From Homarus americanus (lineage: Eukaryota; Arthropoda; Malacostraca; Decapoda; Nephropidae), in assembly GCF_018991925.1 (NCBI RefSeq), contig NW_024732238.1:8326642-8390641 (forward strand): 64,000 nt of DNA, written 5' to 3'. How positions within the stretch are numbered: position 1 is the first letter of the stretch; each line of letters begins with the position of its first letter. The position numbers and the translations under genes were made by a program. This document shows positions 57,871-64,000 of the stretch, piece by piece. The notes below the pieces were generated by a model. It ran no database searches, had not been told where the DNA came from, and saw only the letters and a list, made by a program, of their open reading frames with translations.

Positions 57871-60800
57871 ATCTGGATGGTCTGTCTCTCGTCACGATCT
57901 TTAAGAGTGAGGTGCTTCTCCGTCTGGAGTATTGTCATCCAAAGGAGGACCACTAGACTGGTGCCTACTCTACAGAACCTCAGCTACCCAGACGGGCTTA
58001 TACTACAGAAGGGCAGGGGGCGACCTAATCGACCTATAGCTAATTTAAGGCAGTTCAGTACTTTTACGGAAAGACAGTGCATATTTTCAAGGTGTCAGCG
58101 ACTGTGAGTGTTAAACTTGTGAATGTGTGCGTCCCAGTCTCACGATACCGTCGCACCAACCTGTTCTGGCTGAAGTCTGGTGCTGGCTATCCTCCACCCC
58201 ACACCATCACTCTACTAAAGGCGCTGAGAATCTTTCACAACCGCGGCTGCAGACGGGGTCGCCGCATTCCCAGACAAATCCCTATCATCACGCCGAGCAA
58301 GCATAAGAAAGCTAAGCCAGTGCCTGAAAGACAGTGTGCTCGCTATGAAGTGTCGTGACTATGGTACTGCCTACCATCCCTATTGCTGTCCAATGTTACA
58401 TCTTTATGCAACAAGGTGGAGGAGGTCAGTGTCACAGTGAAGTCAGGTGGTGCAGGTATTGTGGCGATAACAGAGATGTGGCAAATTGTTCCTGAGATCT
58501 GTGCCATAGAAAACTATGAGTTATTTCACCACCTAAGAAAGAACAGCCGAGGTGGTGGTGTGGTGCTTTACTGTCGAAGTGACCTTAAACCATCACACCT
58601 AGGTGTTACTGTACCTGAGGATGTAGAAGCTTTGTGGGTTAAGGTCACTCCCACCTCCCACCCCCACCAGCTTGCTTCCCTCATTGTTTGTGTGGCTTAT
58701 CACACCCCCCCGCCCTACCTCTACTCATATAATAGACACTGCTGACTCCCTGAGATCCAGATTTCCATGTGCTAAGCTAGTGATATGTTGTGACTTTAAT
58801 GAGTTAGACATCAGCAACATCACCCAACACCTCCACCTTGCACAGATAGTTGACTTTCCTACACATGGGAATGCCACCCTGGACCTCATCATGACTGATC
58901 TCGGCAACCACTACCTTCCCCCCCTCCAGCCGCTGCCCCCCATGGGGAGGAGCACCCACCTGTCTCTACTGTCGTCACCTACCATCTCATGACCGCCAGT
59001 TGTCACCAGGACTTACCGACCTACCCATGACTCTGCCATGCGGCGTTTAGGACAATGGGTGACCCGGTATCCCTGGACTGAAGTGATCACAGTAGACGAT
59101 GTGCAGAACAAGTGAGATAATTACCTGGACATCCCGTATCAAAAGACTAAATGAGCAGCGCAACAAGGCATAAACACCAACAACCGCCTGTACAGAAGTC
59201 TACGAAACCAGGTCATCAGGGAAATCAAGTCGGCCAAGAAGTCTTACTATCACAGGAAAGTGCACGGCCTCAAGGAGGTCGGCATTGGTCAGTGGTACAA
59301 GGTAAAAGATCTCAGAGGTGTTAACCGTCAGTCTCCCACATTTCTTTTTATCTCTCATTTACCTAATGAGGAGGCAGCTGAGACAATTAATAACCACTTT
59401 GCTACCATATGTCATACCCTACCCAGTCTTGACCTCACTCTCCTCCCGGCCTACTTACCCTCCCCTCCCAGTGTTCAACCATTTGAAATTGCCAACAAAC
59501 TCCTGAAATTTAAATCCAAATGCTCTACTACCCCAATTGACCTCCCAATCAAAATTTACAAGGAGTTTGCAGTTGAACTTGCCACACCCCTCAGTTCCAT
59601 TATTAAAGCATCCCTCAAACAAAGCAAATGCCCTAATGAATGGAAAGCCACATTTGTCACCCCTATCCCCAAGGTCCCCACCCCACAGTCCCCCAGTGAC
59701 CTCAGGCCAGTTGCCATTACCCCTATACCCAGTCTACTCTGTGAAGACTTTGTTTTTGAATGGGCATTTGCTAGTATTTATCAGTCAATTGATCCACAGC
59801 AATTTGGTAATATGAGGACCTCCTCTACATCACACTGCTTAGTTAGCTTCCTGGATTTTCTGCACAAAAACCTGGAGAAACGTAAGACATCACTGGCCGT
59901 TGCCCTTGTTGACTTCAGGAAGGCTTTTGACCTTGTTGATCACTGCACTGTTGTTACAAGGCCATTGCACTAGGGCTGCCCACCAACCTGGTCTCATGTC
60001 TCACTGATTTCCTGAGTGAGCGTCATCAGGCAGTGAGGTACCAAGGCTCTGTCTCCACATTCCAACACCTCACCTGCGGTGTTCCCCAGGGAACCAAGAT
60101 GGGACCACTGTGCTTCCTGATCCTGATCAACGACGCTCAATCGGACACTCCTCACAGGTGGAAGTACGTGGATGACTACACTGTGGGGGTTACAGTGGAC
60201 AACACCTCACCGGACTACTCATCGCTACAAGGCACCTTGGACAATGGACAGGCTACAGGCACGGACTACGGAGAACAAGGTCACCATCAACCATACCAAA
60301 ACCGTAGTCATGCACATCAATACCGCCACCACTCCGGTGCAAGCTCCAGCAGTCACAGTGGGTGCCCATCCTCTCCAGTTAGTGCAGTCTGCCAAAATCC
60401 TGGGTGTTACCATAAACCACAAAATGGACTGGAAGGCCCATGTAAACAACGCAATCAAGGCAGCCTCGTACCGACTCTACATGCTACGACGACTTAGGTC
60501 ACTTGGGGCACCCACACCAGAGCTGAGGACTATCTACAATGCCTTTATTCTCCCCAAACTAACGTATTTGTCACCAGCCTGGTCGTCTTCTCTCAACTGT
60601 ACTCAACAACGTCAGCTAGAGAAGGTACAGAAAAGGGCCTGCAGAATCATGCTCGGTGCAGACTACTCCAGCTACAACAACGCTCTCTCCACCCTGGAAA
60701 TGCCATCCCTCAGTGACCTCCATCACCATGCACTAGCAAGGTTTGGCAGTGGACTACTGCACCACCCTCATCATCGCCGCCACCTGCCACCGGCAGTCCC

Positions 60801-61030
60801 CCGCCCACCTCGTGCAGTCCGCCACTACAACAAAATTCAGCCCCTAAGAGCCCGCACTGATAGATATAAGAATAGCACCATCCGATCTATTGTTAAAATA
60901 ATAAACAACTCCTGATTTATGTGCTGTACTGCCCTGTAAATGTATTCAACGCATATCATTATGTCTAAATCAAATGTAAGTTTGTATATTTTCAGCCACC
61001 GGCTGCAACTGTATTAATAAACTGTTTAAA
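57871..61030 (+). pseudogene. CR1/L2-like LINE with endonuclease and reverse transcriptase
   Basis: 57871-58382 is 5' region with no recognised domain. 58383-58990 (two frames) is the endonuclease: NVTSLCNKVEEVSVTVKSGG, ITEMW, RGGGVVLYCRSDLKPSHLGV, CCDFNELDISN and GNATLDLIMTDLG. 59150-59970 is the start of the reverse transcriptase (SAKKSYYHRKVHGLKEVGIG, KCSTTPIDLPIKIYKEF, PNEWKATFVTPIPKVPTPQS, VALVDFRKAFDLVDH). 60030-60250 holds LTCGVPQGTKMGPLCFLILI and the catalytic KYVDDYTVG. 60250-60915 is the C-terminal region (VTINHTKTVVMHI, KILGVTINHKMDWKAHVNNA, QKRACRIMLGADYSSYNNAL). Three or more frameshifts and at least two stops. The 3' end has a CAGCC-ACC-GGCTG stem-loop then (AC)n. Confidence 0.88.
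60993..61005 (+). other. LINE 3'-terminal stem-loop
   Basis: CAGCC ACC GGCTG, followed by an AATAAA-type signal (TTAATAAACTG). The same stem with different loops occurs at 61907-61920, 62904-62917 and 63943-63956. Confidence 0.6.
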
Positions 61031-61049
61031 ACACACACACACACACGCA

Positions 61050-61081
<32 letters not shown>

Positions 61082-61088
61082 CACACAC
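61031..61088. repeat. (AC)n / (ACGC)n microsatellite
   Basis: Dinucleotide tract with ACGC interruptions at the junction between a LINE 3' end and the next retroelement. Confidence 0.9.
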
Positions 61089-61967
61089 GTCAACTGTTAT
61101 GTTGGCCCATACCAACGCCCTCCCCTGAACCCTCCTCCCCACCGGAATATCAACAAGTTCTCGCCAGAAGTTTCTACAGTATTTCATTTGGGAAAGGAAT
61201 GGAACCAGTGTTGAATAGTGGTGAACAGTGCTTAAGTCAGTGAAAAACTACTCGGCAGTTGCGTCTTACCCAAGCTAACCTTCACACAGTGAGGTCCCAG
61301 GTACCCAGTGATAATTCCCCTGAGACTCCACGATAGAGAGGCCTGGGACCACACCTCACCCACTTGAGTGAGTGAGGTCCTGTGACGTGGTGTCCCCATG
61401 ATGCTACGACACCACGTAGTGAATGAGTTGCTACAGCATCATGTGAAGTTCCTCATAACACCATCTGTGAGGGAATTACTACACCACGTGATGCCCCTCA
61501 TAACTCCATCTGTGAGGGAATTACTACACCATGTGATGCCCCTCATAACACCATCTGTGAGGGAATTACTACACCACATCAGGCCCCTCATACACCATCT
61601 GTGAGGGAATTACTACACCACATCAGGCCCCTCATAACACCATTTGTGAGGGAATTACTACGCCATATGATGCCCCTCATAACACCATTTGTGAGGGAAT
61701 TACTACACCACATCAGGCCCTCATAACGCCATCTGTGAGGGAGTTACTACACGCGTGTCTGCTGTTCAACACCTCAGCTCACATGATCTACGTGTGTAAA
61801 CATTAATCTGTATGTTCCTCTGTATGTTCCTTCACCTTTCTCCAATGAAGGCTTTTGTTAAACCAACAATGTATGTAATAAGTCATTTATGACCAATGTA
61901 TATTTTCAGCCTTCAGGCTGCAAACTTTTTCAATAAACCGTTTATTATTATTATTATTATTATTATT
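61089..61967 (+). mobile_element. VNTR-bearing non-autonomous retroelement V1
   Basis: A 5' segment (GTTATGTTGGCCCATACCAA ...), about seven copies of a 45-bp tandem unit (61451-61752) and a 3' end (TTTTCAGCCTTCAGGCTGCA, CAATAAACCG, (ATT)n) shared with the neighbouring LINEs. No reverse transcriptase. The shared tail suggests mobilisation by that LINE. Confidence 0.75.
61451..61752. repeat. 45-bp minisatellite, seven copies
   Basis: Consensus contains CCATCTGTGAGGGAATTACT followed by ACACCA and GCCCCTCATAACA. Copies vary at the ACGTGA/ACATCA position. Confidence 0.9.
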
Positions 61968-61985
61968 ACACACACACACACACAC
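61941..61985. repeat. (ATT)n then (AC)n junction
   Basis: About nine ATT units from the retroelement tail run into about ten AC units, then directly into the next LINE fragment. Confidence 0.9.
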
Positions 61986-62957
61986 CCGCTCGCTGGAAAT
62001 ATGTCGACGACTCCACCATTGGGATCAGCGTCAACAATTCTGCTCCCGACTATACCGCCCTTCAGGATTTATTGAACAGTCTCCAAAACTGGGCCACCAA
62101 CAACCACGTCACCATCAACCATACCAAGACCATGGTTATGCACATCAACCTCTCCTCCGACATTGTCCCACCCCCTTCCATTACTTTAGGTCCCAACACA
62201 CTCCAGGTTGTAGATTCCACGAAGCTCCTCGGCGTCACCATAGACAACAAACTAAATTGGAAACCACACGTCAGTGAAGTTGTCAAATCCTCCAGTTTCC
62301 GTCTCCACCTCCTCCGCCGACTCAAGTCCCACGGGTTCCTGCACCCGAGCTCCTCAGTGTTTACTCAACATTCATACTCTCCTGCCACACCTATACCTGG
62401 TCTTCCTCCTAAATGCCACACACAACGAAACACCTAGAAAAGTGCAAAGAGGGCATGCAAGATTATTCTCCTTCCTACTCCACATATCAAGAAGCGCTCA
62501 ACACACTGACCCTTTCGACTCCAGTGACCATCACCACGACCTCATCTGCAAATTTGGTAAGAAGCTTTGCACCATCCCTCGACACCGCTCCTACTACCAC
62601 CTGAGATCCCTTGTCCGAGAATTGCTGTTCGACACCACAACCGCATCCAGCCCATACGTGCACGAACTGATCGCTATAAGAACAGCCCAGTCCCAACCAT
62701 TGTAAAAATTATCAATAACTTGTAATAAACCAGTGTATTCACTCCCAGTAAATACTACTTCTTGCACTGTCACTATGTTGAAATGCCCTGTAGTTTGAGC
62801 TTTTCCCCATCTAGTTATTATATATCTTATTTATATCACTTATGTTATTTGTATATTATTTGTAATTCGAAACCCATTCCCCAAATATGTAACTGTATAT
62901 TTTCAGCCTTCTGGCTGCCAAGCTCTTTCAATAAACCGTTAAATTATTATTATTATT
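61986..62957 (+). pseudogene. 5'-truncated LINE, reverse transcriptase C-terminus
   Basis: It starts inside the RT at RWKYVDDSTIGISVNN-type sequence just before the catalytic box, then LQNWATNNHVTINHTKTMVM, STKLLGVTIDNKLNWKPHVS and LLRRLKSHGF in one frame. Further C-terminal pieces follow in other frames (NTLTLSTPVTITTTS). The tail has CAGCCTTCTGGCTG, CAATAAACCG and (ATT)n. It is the same family as the LINE at 57871. The missing 5' part is typical of incomplete reverse transcription. Confidence 0.85.
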
Positions 62958-62986
62958 ACACACCCACGCACACACACACACACACC
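62958..62986. repeat. (AC)n junction
   Basis: ACACACCCACGCACACAC... between the tail of the preceding LINE and element V2. Confidence 0.85.
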
Positions 62987-64000
62987 GAAGGGTCAAGACG
63001 TACCTGGCGCTCCTCTCGGAGCAGCCAGGTCAACTGCTATGTTGGCCCATACCAACTCCCTCCCCTGAACCCTCCTCCCCACCGGAATATCAACAAGTTC
63101 ACGCCAGAAGTTACTATTTCATTTAGGAAAGAAATGGAACCAGTGTTAAACAGAGGTGAACAGTGGTGAACAGTGCTTAAGTCAGTGAGAACAACTCAAC
63201 AGTAACAGTGGTACCCAAGTTGACCTTTCACACAGTGAGGTCCCAGGTACCCAGTGATAACGGCCCGTGAGACCCAACTACCAGCGATGTGTTAATCCGT
63301 CTACGATAGGAAGGCCTGGAACCACACCTCACTCATATAACACCATCTGTGAGGGAATTACTACACCACGTGAGGCCCCTCATAACACCATATGTGAAGG
63401 AGTTACTACACCACGTGAGGCCCCTCATAACACCACCTGTGAGGGAATTACTACACCACGTGAGGCCCCTCATAACACCATCTGTGAGGGAATTACTACA
63501 CCACGTACCCTCATAACACCATCTGTGAGGGAATTACTACACCACGTGAGGCCCCTCATAACACCATCTGTGAGGGAATTACTACACCACGTGAGGCCCC
63601 TCATAACACCATCTGTGAGGGAATTACTACACCACGTGAGGTCCCTCATAACACCATCTGTGAGGGAATTACTACACCACGCGGAGGCCCCTCATAACAC
63701 CATCTGTGAGGGAATTACTACACCACGGAGGCCCCCACATAACACCATCTGTGAGGGAACTACTACACCACGTGAGGTCCCTCCTAACACCATCTGGGAG
63801 GGAGTTACTACACTACGTTTTTACTGTTCAACACCTACATTAATCTGTATGTTCACTGTATGTTCCTTTACCTTTCTCCAATGAAGGCTTTTGTTAAACC
63901 ACCAATGTATGTAATAAGTCATTTATGCCCAATGTATATTTTCAGCCTTCGGGCTGCAGAACTTTTTCAATAAACCGTTAATTATTATTATTATTATTAC
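62987..64000 (+). mobile_element. VNTR-bearing non-autonomous retroelement V2
   Basis: Longer sister of V1: 5' segment from GAAGGGTCAAGACGTACCTG, the GTTGGCCCATACCAACTCCC block, eleven copies of the 45-bp unit (about 63336-63820), and a 3' end with CAGCCTTCGGGCTG, CAATAAACCG and (ATT)n reaching the window end. The unit length is a multiple of three, so a 205-codon frame runs through the array; I treat it as an artefact. Confidence 0.8.
63336..63820. repeat. 45-bp minisatellite, eleven copies
   Basis: Same unit as at 61451, more homogeneous (CACGTGAGGCCCCTCATAAC joins most copies). Copies 4, 8 and 9 have short deletions at the ACGTGAGG part. Confidence 0.9.

Noticed and set aside
63336..63820. 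CRISPR-like array
   Set aside because: The units are contiguous with no unique spacers, and the genome is eukaryotic. It is a minisatellite.
63267..63884. A 205-codon repetitive frame
   Set aside because: The repeat unit is 45 bp, a multiple of three, so a frame stays open by arithmetic; V1 has no equivalent intact frame.

Overview
This window is eukaryotic, AT-rich, intron-bearing and dominated by transposable elements. The mix fits an arthropod genome, most plausibly a decapod crustacean: many young pogo/Tigger DNA transposons, CR1/L2-like LINEs, long (ATT)n and (AC)n microsatellites, and a host glucosamine-6-sulfatase-like gene with a very long intron. The taxon is an inference; no species-diagnostic gene is visible. 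I see no rRNA, tRNA, CRISPR or prokaryotic operon.

Host gene. Two minus-strand exons with good splice sites and matching phase encode the start of a GNS-like sulfatase: a signal-sequence exon at 35109-35219 and the CCPSR active-site exon at 22053-22207. They are separated by a 12.9 kb intron packed with transposons. The later exons were not found and would lie below 22 kb, possibly beyond position 1.

Layout. 1-758 is a dispersed repeat with hairpin-bearing monomers, repeated inverted at 39725-40497. 1195-6913 is a broken hAT transposase gene (minus) split by two insertions, one of them itself a nest. 7.5-15.8 kb holds LINE and Tigger debris and a MITE made of three palindromic units (8126-9752). 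15.8-20.85 kb is one CR1-like LINE cut by two Tigger copies. 23.2-29 kb holds further Tigger copies and a pogo (POGK-like) transposase pseudogene. 29.8-34.15 kb is a nest of Tigger families B and K, and 34.2-35.1 kb is another Tigger copy just inside intron 1. 36.7-39.35 kb is a Tigger with an uninterrupted 632-codon transposase whose first catalytic Asp is Asn. 41.4-43.6 kb is an element with about 200 bp terminal inverted repeats. 44.3-47.9 kb is a nest of small Tigger-derived elements. 49.0-51.8 kb is a sister Tigger with one nonsense codon, and 51.9-53.8 kb is a deleted Tigger. 54.0-57.6 kb is a LINE cut by three DNA elements. 57.9-64 kb is a head-to-tail cluster of LINEs and VNTR-carrying non-autonomous retroelements joined through (AC)n tracts.

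How the parts relate. Three non-autonomous families can be tied to parent-type elements in the same window by shared sequence: E1 to E4, B-prime to B, and the A MITEs to A4. Most insertions show TA flanks and inverted ends starting CAG, as expected for pogo/Tigger. Two candidate piggyBac-type MITEs are present, one with TTAA on both sides. The nesting gives a relative chronology.
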